Assembly: GCA_944381125.1 (NCBI GenBank)
Contig: CALWKB010000018.1
Location: 1-37,437 of the forward strand
Length of the DNA stretch: 37,437 nt
Direction: 5' to 3'
Source: an uncultured Mediterraneibacter sp.
GTDB lineage: Bacteria; Bacillota; Clostridia; Lachnospirales; Lachnospiraceae
In this document: in pieces, positions 25,871 to 33,332 of the stretch
Layout of the letters: every line of letters starts with the position of its first letter
Position numbering within the stretch: the first letter of the stretch is position 1
Position numbers and translations under genes: made by a program
The notes under the pieces: model-generated
What the model was told of the DNA's origin: nothing
Database searches by the model: none
What the model saw: only the letters and a program-made list of their open reading frames with translations

Positions 25871-26668
25871 TCATATCACGACAATATCCGAAACGCTGTC
25901 TCTTGAGGCGACAAACATGTCGAGATCTTCCCCTTTATAATCATTGTCTCCCAGAGTAACTTCCAGCTTTACCGTCTCATACGCCAGCCGGGCGTAATTG
26001 TTTTCCTTGCTCAGATGTCCGAGAATGATGCGCTTCAGATTATCATGTAGTATATCACAAAGGAGCCTGCCTGACAATTCATTTGAAAGGTGCCCTTTGT
26101 CTCCCAGAATACGCTGTTTCAGATAGTATGGATAGCCGCCGACTTCCAGCATGTGAATGTCATGGTTCGCCTCCAGAAGAACCGCGTCCAGGCCCGAAAG
26201 ATTTGAAACCGTGTATTCGTCATATTTGCCCAGATCGGTCGCCACCGCCACTGATTTTCCGCCGCACTCGAACCGGTATCCGGTGGGCTCGCACGCGTCG
26301 TGCGAAATGGAAAAAGGCTTTACCTCGATATCTCCCAGGACGAAAGGTTCATCCGCGCGGACAGTGTGAAACAGTCCTTCCGGCATCTTTCCGATGGAAG
26401 CGCAGGCGGAGATTCCTTCTATCGTCCCTTTTGTGGCGTAGATCGGCAGTTCATATCTGCGGCTCAGTACGCCGAGTCCCTGTATATGATCCGAATGTTC
26501 GTGGGTAATCAGTACTCCGTCGATTTCCTCTCCTTTAATCTCCAGTTTCTTCAGTCCTTCTTCTATTCTTTTCTTACTGATTCCGGTGTCAACCAGCAGA
26601 TGGGTATTTCCGCTTCCCACATAGATGCAGTTCCCGCTGCTTCCGCTGGCTATGCTGCACATTCTCAT
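25871..26668 (-). CDS. Metallo-beta-lactamase-fold hydrolase, YycJ/WalJ type
   Basis: A 265-residue hydrolase with the metal motif THEHSDH (55-61), followed by the further ligands expected of the fold (SHDACEP, ATDLGKY, EANHD and LGHLSKENN in order). The N-terminal CSIASGSSGNCIYV and C-terminal LGHLSKENNY are typical of the YycJ/WalJ group, implicated in Bacillus and Streptococcus in cell-wall and DNA-repair phenotypes, possibly as a nuclease. Its ATG overlaps the coaE stop by four bases (ATGA), so translation is coupled. The exact substrate is not known. Confidence 0.9.
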   Translation of the reverse strand: MRMCSIASGSSGNCIYVGSGNTHLLVDTGISKKRIEEGLKKLEIKGEEIDGVLITHEHSDHIQGLGVLSRRYELPIYATKGTIEGISACASIGKMPEGLFHTVRADEPFVLGDIEVKPFSISHDACEPTGYRFECGGKSVAVATDLGKYDEYTVSNLSGLDAVLLEANHDIHMLEVGGYPYYLKQRILGDKGHLSNELSGRLLCDILHDNLKRIILGHLSKENNYARLAYETVKLEVTLGDNDYKGEDLDMFVASRDSVSDIVVI

Positions 26669-27249
26669 AATTCTAATCTTTCTCCTATCTGTCTCTTTGT
26701 ATCTTCAAATGAACGGCTGTTGTCAATCGTCACCGTGCTTGCCTGCCGGAATGTTTCTTCCGCAGGCTGGCTTTTGATCATCCGCGTAATCTTATCGTCG
26801 GTATATCCGCGGGAATCCGCAAGCCGTGCGCGCCGCACTTCTTCCGCGGCGTATATATACCAGATCTCGTCGCATAGTTCTCCGCCCACGTCCGGAAGAA
26901 GCGCCGCTTCCAGCGCATACAGCTCCACGGACCGCGAAGCTTTCTCTCTGATATCATCCCGCACTTTTTTCAGCACGGCCGGGTGAACGATCCGGTTCAG
27001 AAGAGCAAGCTTTGCAGGATCGGAAAAGACAACTTCTCCAAGCTTCCCTCTGTCGATCTCCCCGTCCGGAGCCAGTATGCCGCATCCGAAATTCCGGACG
27101 ATTTCTTCATAACACTGCGTCCCTCTCTGCTGGAGTTCTCTTGCCACATCATCCATCCGGCACACCGCCGCATGATAGTCTTCTTTCAGGCAGTCAGTCA
27201 CCCGGCTTTTCCCTGATCCGACTCCGCCTGTAATCCCAAGTACTTTCAC
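26665..27249 (-). CDS. coaE: Dephospho-CoA kinase
   Basis: CoaE phosphorylates the 3'-hydroxyl of dephospho-CoA, the last step of CoA synthesis. The 194-residue enzyme has the P-loop GGVGSGKS (8-15) and a lid region containing conserved arginines. The start codon is GTG (27249), four bases after GGAGG. It lies 52 bases downstream of polA, an order common in Clostridia and many Bacilli, and overlaps the next gene. Confidence 0.95.
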   Translation of the reverse strand: MKVLGITGGVGSGKSRVTDCLKEDYHAAVCRMDDVARELQQRGTQCYEEIVRNFGCGILAPDGEIDRGKLGEVVFSDPAKLALLNRIVHPAVLKKVRDDIREKASRSVELYALEAALLPDVGGELCDEIWYIYAAEEVRRARLADSRGYTDDKITRMIKSQPAEETFRQASTVTIDNSRSFEDTKRQIGERLEL

Positions 27250-27301
27250 TTTTCCTCCCTCTGGGGAAATATCTTTTCAGCGATCCTTTCCCGTCCGTCA
27301 C

Positions 27302-29917
27302 TTATTTTGCTTCGTACCAGTTCTCTCCCGTATGCATATCCACAAGCAGAGGAACAGACAGCGAAGCTGCGTGTTCCATCTGTTCCCGGAGAAGCGTTTT
27401 AACTTCTTCGGCTTCTGATCTTTCCGCCTCGATCAGAAGTTCGTCATGCACCTGCAAAATAAGCCGCGACTTCAGATTTCTTTTTTTCAGCTCTTTGGCC
27501 ACGCCGATCATGGCGATTTTAATTATATCCGCGGCCGTTCCCTGAATCGGCGCGTTCATCGCCACGCGCTCGCCGAAATTTCTCTGCATATAGTTGCCCG
27601 ATTTTAATTCCGGCACAGGCCTTCTCCGTCCGTAAAGCGTAACTGCGTACCCTTTTTCTTTTGCGTTTGCGACACAGTCGTCCAGGAATTTTTTAATCCC
27701 CGGGTACGTCTCAAAATAATGCTCAATATACTGCGCGGCCTCTTTTCTTGTTATACTCAGATCCTGGCTGAGCCCGAAAGAACTGATGCCGTACACGATC
27801 CCGAAGTTCACCGCCTTGGCATTGCGTCTCTGAAGGTCTGTCACTTCGTCAAACGGCGTATGGAACACCTGGGACGCGGTCATCCGGTGAATATCCTTCG
27901 CTTCGCGGTAAGCCCGGATGAGCTGCTCATCCCCGGAACAGTGGGCCAGAATGCGGAGCTCTATCTGAGAATAATCCGCATCCACGAATACATATCCGTC
28001 TTCCGGTACAAAAACTTTCCGGATAAGACGTCCCAGTTCCATGCGAACCGGTATGTTCTGCAGATTCGGCTCCGTACTGCTCAGACGTCCGGTCGCGGTC
28101 ACCGTCTGATTAAATTTGCCGTGAATGCGGCCGTCATTTCCTATATATGCAGTCAGACCGTCCGCATAGGTTGATTTCAGTTTTGTCAGCTGTCTGTAAT
28201 CAAGAATCTTTGCCACAACCGGGTAATCCAGGGCAAGTTTTTCCAGCACGTCCGCCGCCGTGGAATATCCGGTCTTTGTCTTTTTCGCGTGAGGCATCTG
28301 CAGTTTTTCAAACAAAATGACGCCCAGCTGTTTTGGAGAGTTAATATTAAATCTCTCCCCGGCCATGTCATAGATTTCCTGCTCCAGTTCCGCGATTTTG
28401 GCTCCCAGCCTGTCTCCGTAGGCTTTCAGCGCTTCTCCCTCGACTTTTATGCCTGCCTGTTCCATATCAAAAAGGGTAAATACAAGCGGCATTTCGATCT
28501 GTCTGAAAAGATTGTCCATTCCTTCTGCTTTCAGTCTTTTTTCCAGAACGGGCGCGGACGCCCATGCCGTATACGCCTCATAGCACGCCCGCTTTGCGTC
28601 GTCCTCCTTCTCATCTGTCAGAATCCCGAGATATTCTCTCGCCACGTCTTCATAATCGTAATCGCTTTTGAGCGGGTTCAGAAGATACGCCGCCAGGATG
28701 ATGTCAAATCCTGTCTCCGGCCGCGCCTGCGGCAGAAACGGAAGCACTTCTTTAAGATTGCTCACCGCGAAACAGGGAACCTGCTGCGCAAGCTCGGAAA
28801 GCCGGGCGGCCAGAAATTCCATATCCGTCTCCATATCGCACGGAATCGTAAATATTTTATCCGGCCCGAAGGCGATGGCAACCCTGCCGTATCCGGATGG
28901 ATGTGCAAAAAGAGGCGGCACATTTCCCGGGTCTTTCGAGAATGCTGCTCCGACTCTTTCAGCCTGCCGCGCCTGCGCGAAAAGACGTTCCACTTCGTTT
29001 TTGTCCGTCACTTCCCGAAAGTTTTTTTCTATGGCGTTTTCTTCCGGCTCCACGTCAAAACGGCTGAGCATATTTTTAAACTGAAGACGTTTGAATATAC
29101 TGTGCGCCTCTTTTGTATATGGATTGCCGTGCCTTGCTTTTTCCACGTCAAATCCGATATCCGCATGTGTATTGATCGTCGCGAGCGCTTTGCTCAGCTT
29201 TGCCTGTTCCCAGTATTCCTGTATATTTTTACTTGCTCTCGGAGGTTTTATCTCCCCGGCATGCTCGTGCGCGTTTTCAATCGTTTTATATTCCTGAATG
29301 ATTTTAACGGCTGTTTTTTCTCCGATTCCCGGAACTCCCGGGATGTTGTCGGAAGCGTCTCCCATAAGCGCTTTTACGTCGATAAATTCCACAGGTGTGA
29401 CTCCGTACTTTTCTTTCACGTCAGCCGCGTTATAGTCTTCCACTTCCGTCCTTCCCTGCTTCGTCTTCGGGATCCTGATCTTTACGTGCTCAGTGGCAAG
29501 CTGCAGCGTATCTCTGTCTCCGGAAATAACTGACACGTCCATGCCTTTTTCCTCGCATATTCTTGAGATCGTGCCGAGAAGATCGTCCGCCTCCAGCCCG
29601 GCCTGCTCGATAATCTCTATATCCATGGCTCTCAGAACCTCCTTGATCACCGGCACCTGCTGGCGCAGTTCTTCAGCCATCGGTTTTCTCGTCCCTTTAT
29701 AATCCGCGTACATCTCATGCCGGAAGGTGGGAGCGTGCACGTCAAACGTCACCGTAAGATACTCCGGCTTCTCTTCATCCAGAATTTTGAACATAATATT
29801 CAAAAATCCGTAAACCGCATTTGTATGAAGCCCCTCTGAATTTGTCAGATCCGGTACTCCGTAAAAAGCTCTGTTCAGTATACTGTGTCCGTCTATCAGT
29901 ACGATCTTTTCTCTCAT
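27302..29917 (-). CDS. polA: DNA polymerase I (5'-3' exonuclease plus polymerase)
   Basis: PolA removes RNA primers and fills gaps during replication and repair. The 871-residue protein has the N-terminal 5' nuclease (to about 290, with IDGHSILNRAFYG, ISGDRDTLQL and GVPGIGEKTA), a middle domain of the proofreading fold, and the polymerase with motif A DADYSQIELRI, motif B RRNAKAVNFGIVYG and motif C LQVHDELLIEA. The middle domain lacks the FDTET-type carboxylates and the YxxxD motif is altered, so proofreading activity is absent, as in the Bacillus enzyme. The frame opens at 29965, but the ATG at 29917 begins the conserved region and follows AAGGGAG. Confidence 0.96.
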   Translation of the reverse strand: MREKIVLIDGHSILNRAFYGVPDLTNSEGLHTNAVYGFLNIMFKILDEEKPEYLTVTFDVHAPTFRHEMYADYKGTRKPMAEELRQQVPVIKEVLRAMDIEIIEQAGLEADDLLGTISRICEEKGMDVSVISGDRDTLQLATEHVKIRIPKTKQGRTEVEDYNAADVKEKYGVTPVEFIDVKALMGDASDNIPGVPGIGEKTAVKIIQEYKTIENAHEHAGEIKPPRASKNIQEYWEQAKLSKALATINTHADIGFDVEKARHGNPYTKEAHSIFKRLQFKNMLSRFDVEPEENAIEKNFREVTDKNEVERLFAQARQAERVGAAFSKDPGNVPPLFAHPSGYGRVAIAFGPDKIFTIPCDMETDMEFLAARLSELAQQVPCFAVSNLKEVLPFLPQARPETGFDIILAAYLLNPLKSDYDYEDVAREYLGILTDEKEDDAKRACYEAYTAWASAPVLEKRLKAEGMDNLFRQIEMPLVFTLFDMEQAGIKVEGEALKAYGDRLGAKIAELEQEIYDMAGERFNINSPKQLGVILFEKLQMPHAKKTKTGYSTAADVLEKLALDYPVVAKILDYRQLTKLKSTYADGLTAYIGNDGRIHGKFNQTVTATGRLSSTEPNLQNIPVRMELGRLIRKVFVPEDGYVFVDADYSQIELRILAHCSGDEQLIRAYREAKDIHRMTASQVFHTPFDEVTDLQRRNAKAVNFGIVYGISSFGLSQDLSITRKEAAQYIEHYFETYPGIKKFLDDCVANAKEKGYAVTLYGRRRPVPELKSGNYMQRNFGERVAMNAPIQGTAADIIKIAMIGVAKELKKRNLKSRLILQVHDELLIEAERSEAEEVKTLLREQMEHAASLSVPLLVDMHTGENWYEAK

Positions 29918-29956
29918 CTGCCATGCGTCTCCCTTCCGGTAATTACTCAATACTAA

Positions 29957-29985
29957 AGTATACACTAAAGTCGCTCTTTTTTAAA
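29957..29985 (-). promoter_or_regulatory. SigmaA promoter of polA
   Basis: Minus strand TTTAAA (29985-29980), 17 bases, TATACT (29962-29957). The leader is about 33 bases. The -35 abuts the tandem repeat at 29990. Confidence 0.55.
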
Positions 29986-29989
29986 GGCT

Positions 29990-30038
29990 GATTTTATGGT
30001 ATCATAGGTTAGCAGATTTTATGGTATCATAGGTTAGC
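29990..30038 (+). repeat. Two tandem 25-bp repeats with promoter-like cores
   Basis: A 24-base sequence (29990-30013) recurs exactly at 30015-30038, one base apart. Each copy holds TATG-GTAT-CATA, an arm-perfect inverted repeat, and reads TGGTATCAT, an extended -10 form, on the plus strand. The pair is bracketed by GGCTGA (29986-29991) and its inverse TCAGCC (30042-30047). It lies between divergent polA and the HAD gene and probably contains the latter's promoter. Confidence 0.85.
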
Positions 30039-30105
30039 GGTTCAGCCGTCCGTCGGCAGAACCTGCTTCTTATTCAACATCAGAATCAGGAAAGGATTTT
30101 TGTTT

Positions 30106-30735
30106 ATGGACAGTATTATATTTGACGTAGACGGGACACTGTGGGACTCTGCCGACAGCGTGGCTGAATCGTGGAATCTTGCAATACAGGAAAAAACCGA
30201 TCTGGATCTCGTAATCACAAAAGACGCGCTGTCAGGGGTTTTCGGAAAAACGATGACTGAAATTGCCGACACTCTTTTTTACGCGCTTCCCCAAAAGGAA
30301 CGTATGGAACTTCTTGAGATTTGCTTTGAATACGAGAACCGCTATCTTGAAACCCACCCCGGGATAATGTACGAGGAAGTCGCCGATACGCTGGCCGCTC
30401 TGTCCGGGCGCTATCCGCTCTTTATCGTCAGCAACTGCCAGTGCGGCTATATTGAAGTACTGCTCCGCACCTGCCGGCTGGAATCATATATCAAAGATCA
30501 TCTGTGCTTCGGGGAAACCCTGACTTCAAAGGGGCAGACGATTCGGACTCTAATGAAAAAGAACAATCTGAAGGCTCCCGTATACGTGGGCGATACACAG
30601 GGCGACGCCGACGCCTGCGCCGAAGCAGGCATTCCGTTTATCTTTGCCGGATACGGTTTCGGCGATGTACCGGACGCGCGTATGCGGATCCGAAAATTCT
30701 CTGATCTGAAAAATATAGAAGACATCTGCAGATAA
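30106..30735 (+). CDS. HAD-family phosphatase (phosphoglycolate phosphatase-like)
   Basis: A 209-residue haloacid-dehalogenase hydrolase with the nucleophile and acid D7/D9 in FDVDGTLWD, motif II serine in IVSNCQ (about 114-119), motif III lysine in TSKGQTI, and motif IV VGDTQGDADAC. A helical cap of the C1 type lies between motifs I and II. Relatives include phosphoglycolate and pyrophosphate phosphatases, but substrate cannot be read from sequence. The ATG at 30106 follows AGGAAAGGA; an in-frame TTG at 30100 is closer to it and cannot be ruled out. It stands alone between divergent polA and a convergent gene. Confidence 0.9.
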   Translation: MDSIIFDVDGTLWDSADSVAESWNLAIQEKTDLDLVITKDALSGVFGKTMTEIADTLFYALPQKERMELLEICFEYENRYLETHPGIMYEEVADTLAALSGRYPLFIVSNCQCGYIEVLLRTCRLESYIKDHLCFGETLTSKGQTIRTLMKKNNLKAPVYVGDTQGDADACAEAGIPFIFAGYGFGDVPDARMRIRKFSDLKNIEDICR

Positions 30736-30740
30736 AAATC

Positions 30741-30789
30741 GAGTCTTCCTCACCGGAGATAAATTCTCCGGAAAGGAAGACTCTTTTTT
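30741..30789. terminator. Bidirectional terminator between HAD and popT genes
   Basis: Outer stem GAGTCTTCCT (30741-30750) with 30774-30783, and inner stem CCGGAGA (30753-30759) with 30765-30771, then six T at 30784-30789. A run of five A before the stem (30734-30738) gives a U-run on the minus strand as well. Confidence 0.9.
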
Positions 30790-30802
30790 ACGCTTCCGGC
30801 GC

Positions 30803-31645
30803 TTATCCGACTTCCACTTTACTGTTGAAGCGGTCCAGGGCAAGCGCGGAAACAATTCCGACAACGAGGCATATTACGTTCGCCAGACAGGAAGCCGCCG
30901 AGGCGGTAAAGCTCCGGAACGGAATAATAATTATCGTAGCGGCCACTACAATTCCCACAATCGCGTGAAATGCGTAAGTATAAAACCGGTCGAAAAGCAT
31001 ATTGATAAGCTTCGCCAGACAGATCACGGTAGCCAGCGCCCCGATTCCTCCGGGAATCAGAATGCTCATGTTCAGATCACTGATTCCTTCCACAAAAGGC
31101 GTGTACAGGCCAAGCGGCATGAGAAGCGTAGAGAAGCTCATTCCGGGCGCGATCACGCTGAGCGCCAGACAGAACCCGCAGAACAGGTACCATCCGAATC
31201 CGGGTTCTATTACGATGGACGAAACGCCAAGCGCCAGCAGAATCGCAAGGATAATTGCGAATGCCGCAACCATCGAAATATAAGAGCCCTTTTTCCTTCC
31301 CTGTTCCCCCGCTTCTCTCCAGAGGGAAGGAAGCATCCCGGTGATCAGTCCGACAAACAGGCAGACGGAAGGATCCGGATATTTATCCAGAACAAATGCC
31401 AGCACCTTGGCGACTCCGAGAAATCCTGCGGCCGCGCCGATCAGGTATGGGATGAGCATGGGAACATGGGTTTTAAAATGTTTAAACGGGTTTGCCAGCA
31501 GTTCCATAACCGGCTTATAGATTCCAAACACGACACTGAGCACACCGCCGGATATCCCCGGCAGAACCGCGCCCAGACCAATCAGGGCGCCCTGTATCAT
31601 ATGGAAGACAAGTTTTGCGGGTGATTTTTTATCTGTCTTTTTCAT
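30803..31645 (-). CDS. popT: DUF368 undecaprenyl-phosphate transporter (PopT family)
   Basis: A 280-residue multi-spanning membrane protein of the DUF368 family. It opens with the conserved GALIGLGAVLPGISGG (about 18-33) and repeats a similar turn, LSVIAPGMSFST, in the second half, an inverted-repeat transporter layout. DUF368 proteins were recently shown to return undecaprenyl phosphate to the inner leaflet so that the lipid carrier for wall polymers can be reused, alongside DedA-family proteins. The frame is open to 31717, but the ATG at 31645 follows GGAGG at normal distance; the upstream residues cover the promoter leader. It stands alone with its own promoter and a convergent terminator. 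Confidence 0.9.
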   Translation of the reverse strand: MKKTDKKSPAKLVFHMIQGALIGLGAVLPGISGGVLSVVFGIYKPVMELLANPFKHFKTHVPMLIPYLIGAAAGFLGVAKVLAFVLDKYPDPSVCLFVGLITGMLPSLWREAGEQGRKKGSYISMVAAFAIILAILLALGVSSIVIEPGFGWYLFCGFCLALSVIAPGMSFSTLLMPLGLYTPFVEGISDLNMSILIPGGIGALATVICLAKLINMLFDRFYTYAFHAIVGIVVAATIIIIPFRSFTASAASCLANVICLVVGIVSALALDRFNSKVEVG

Positions 31646-31657
31646 TGTATGTCCTCC

Positions 31658-31688
31658 GGCCGCGGCTGTCCACTGCCCGCCGCAGGCC
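31658..31688 (-). promoter_or_regulatory. Leader hairpin abutting the popT ribosome site
   Basis: GGCC-GCGGC (31658-31666) pairs with GCCGC-GGCC (31679-31688, one bulged base) around a 12-base loop. The ribosome site GGAGG (31657-31653) begins at the very next base in the mRNA, so the stem may restrict initiation. Confidence 0.5.
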
Positions 31689-31717
31689 GTTTCCTTTCTC
31701 CTGTATTTCAAGGTCAC

Positions 31718-31746
31718 ATTCTATCATATATATGTATGATTGTCAC
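31718..31746 (-). promoter_or_regulatory. SigmaA promoter of popT
   Basis: Minus strand GTGACA (31746-31741), 17 bases, TAGAAT (31723-31718). The leader is about 66 bases and contains the hairpin at 31658-31688. Confidence 0.65.
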
Positions 31747-31800
31747 CAAAAAATTATCACCGTTCCTGCCGCAGACGCTGCAGGTCGGAGCTTATGGCAG

Positions 31801-31824
31801 AAAAAAGCTCCCCAGCCGGAAGCT
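31801..31824 (-). terminator. Intrinsic terminator after tRNA-Leu
   Basis: Minus-strand AGCTTCC pairs with GGGAGCT (one G-U) across a short loop and is followed by six U. It lies 20 bases past the tRNA 3' end. Confidence 0.85.
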
Positions 31825-31843
31825 GAAGAGCCGAATCTGATGA

Positions 31844-31923
31844 TGCCGCTGGCCGGACTCGAACCGGCACGGTTTCCCGCTTGATTTTGAGTCAAGTGCG
31901 TCTGCCAATTCCGCCACAGCGGC
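31844..31923 (-). tRNA. tRNA-Leu (anticodon CAA)
   Basis: An 80-base cloverleaf on the minus strand. Acceptor stem GCCGCTG (31923-31917) pairs with CAGCGGC, the discriminator is A at 31844, the anticodon stem is CTTGA/TCAAG around a CTCAAAA loop (anticodon CAA, reading UUG), a class II variable arm of about 11 bases follows, and the T arm is GCCGG-TTCGAGT-CCGGC. No CCA is encoded. It is followed by its own terminator. Confidence 0.96.
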
Positions 31924-31931
31924 CAATAAAT

Positions 31932-31960
31932 CAGAGAGAGCCGATATACCGCTCTCTCTG
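31932..31960 (-). repeat. 10-bp hairpin between lysA and tRNA-Leu
   Basis: CAGAGAGAGC (31932-31941) is inverted at 31951-31960 around a nine-base loop. It may end lysA transcripts, but only ATTTATT follows on the minus strand, or it may be a removable leader of the tRNA precursor. Confidence 0.65.
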
Positions 31961-31970
31961 GCCGTCTAAA

Positions 31971-31999
31971 ATGTTACCATATTCATTTCGGTTTTTCAA
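31971..31999 (-). promoter_or_regulatory. Possible promoter of tRNA-Leu
   Basis: Minus strand TTGAAA (31999-31994), 17 bases, TAACAT (31976-31971). The -10 is weak; if used, the 31932-31960 hairpin would lie in the precursor leader. Confidence 0.35.
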
Positions 32000-32006
32000 C
32001 CGTTTT

Positions 32007-33281
32007 TCATTTTTTTATCAGCTTCTCGCCGATCGGAAAGCAGTCAAATGTCGCGAAATAATCCGACGGAGTCTCCGCCCGGCGGATCATCTGAACCGTT
32101 CCGTCTTCTTTAAGCAGAAGTTCCGCGGATCTGAGTTTCCCGTTATAATTGTATCCCATCGAAAAGCCGTGTGCTCCGGCATCATGAATAAACAGATAAT
32201 CGCCCATCTCTATCTCCGGCAGCATTCTGTCAATCGCGAATTTGTCATTGTTCTCGCAGAGAGAACCGGACACATCATATTTATGATCGCACGGCGCGTC
32301 CTCTTTCCCGAGAACGGTAATATGATGATACGCACCGTACATTGCCGGGCGCATCAGATTCACCGCGCAAGCGTCCACACCGATATATTCTTTATACGTG
32401 TGCTTCTCATGGATCGCCTTTGTCACAAGCGCCCCGTAGGGGCCCATCATGTACCGGCCGAGTTCCGTATAAATCTCGACATCTCCCATACCGGCCGGTA
32501 CAAGAACTTCTTCATATACTTTCCGCACGCCTTCACCGATGGCATAGATATCGTTCGGCTCCTGATCCGGCCGGTACGGAATGCCGATCCCTCCGGACAG
32601 ATTGATAAATCTGATATGCACGCCCGTCTCTTTAGCCAGCCGCACAGCCTGTTCAAACAGAACTTTCGCAAGCATCGGATAATAGTCGTTCGTCACTGTA
32701 TTGCTTGCCAGGAAAGCGTGAATTCCGAACTCTTTCGCTCCTTTTTCCTTCAGGATCCGAAAAGCATCCGTAATCTGTTCCGTCGTCATGCCGTACTTGG
32801 CGTCTCCGGGATTGTCCATAATGTCGTTGCTGATCCTGAACAGTCCGCCCGGATTATAACGGCAGCTGATCGTCTCCGGAATATGCCCTATCGTCTTTTC
32901 CAGAAAATCAATATGGGTAATATCATCCAGGTTGATAAGCGCCCCGAGCTTGTCCGCAAGAATAAAATCTTCCGCCGGAGTATCATTGGACGAAAACATG
33001 ATGTCATGCCCGGTCACACCGACTGCTTCCGAAAGCATCAGTTCTGTGTAGGAAGAGCAGTCGCATCCGCAGCCGTACTCCTTTAAAATATCAATCAGAA
33101 ACGGATTCGGCGTCGCCTTTACCGCAAAATATTCTTTATATCCCGGATTCCAGGAAAAGGCTTCTTTCAGCGCCTTTACATTTTCCCGGATTCCTTTTTC
33201 GTCATACAGATGAAAAGGCGTAGGATAATCCTTTGCAATTTCTTCCACCTGTTCTTTTGTCACAAATGGTCTTTTGTTCAT
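32007..33281 (-). CDS. lysA: Diaminopimelate decarboxylase family PLP enzyme
   Basis: A 424-residue fold-type III PLP enzyme that most likely decarboxylates meso-diaminopimelate to lysine. The PLP lysine is K55 in FAVKATPNP; further marks are NLSGGIGIPY (PLP phosphate loop), YTELGRYMMGPYG and the SLCENND box, whose Cys-Glu matches the substrate-binding CES of LysA. The subgroup (with YFAVKATPNP rather than YAxKAN) is common in Lachnospiraceae and more distant from Bacillus LysA, so another basic amino acid decarboxylase is possible. AAGGAG precedes the ATG. It follows pyk by 34 bases and has a possible promoter in that gap. Confidence 0.85.
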   Translation of the reverse strand: MNKRPFVTKEQVEEIAKDYPTPFHLYDEKGIRENVKALKEAFSWNPGYKEYFAVKATPNPFLIDILKEYGCGCDCSSYTELMLSEAVGVTGHDIMFSSNDTPAEDFILADKLGALINLDDITHIDFLEKTIGHIPETISCRYNPGGLFRISNDIMDNPGDAKYGMTTEQITDAFRILKEKGAKEFGIHAFLASNTVTNDYYPMLAKVLFEQAVRLAKETGVHIRFINLSGGIGIPYRPDQEPNDIYAIGEGVRKVYEEVLVPAGMGDVEIYTELGRYMMGPYGALVTKAIHEKHTYKEYIGVDACAVNLMRPAMYGAYHHITVLGKEDAPCDHKYDVSGSLCENNDKFAIDRMLPEIEMGDYLFIHDAGAHGFSMGYNYNGKLRSAELLLKEDGTVQMIRRAETPSDYFATFDCFPIGEKLIKK

Positions 33282-33301
33282 TTATATCTTCTCCTTCCCG
33301 T

Positions 33302-33332
33302 ATTATACAGAACCTTTACTCTACCGTCGCAA
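33302..33332 (-). promoter_or_regulatory. Possible promoter of lysA
   Basis: A perfect TATAAT (33307-33302) lies in the pyk-lysA gap. The best -35 is TTGCGA (33332-33327) inside the end of pyk at a long 19-base spacer, so activity is uncertain. Confidence 0.4.

Noticed and set aside
28289..29533. A 414-codon open frame antisense to polA
   Set aside because: polA on the other strand is complete with all motifs; the antisense product has no recognisable domain. Similar long antisense frames at 20641-21852, 24520-25674 and 31881-33086 were rejected for the same reason.
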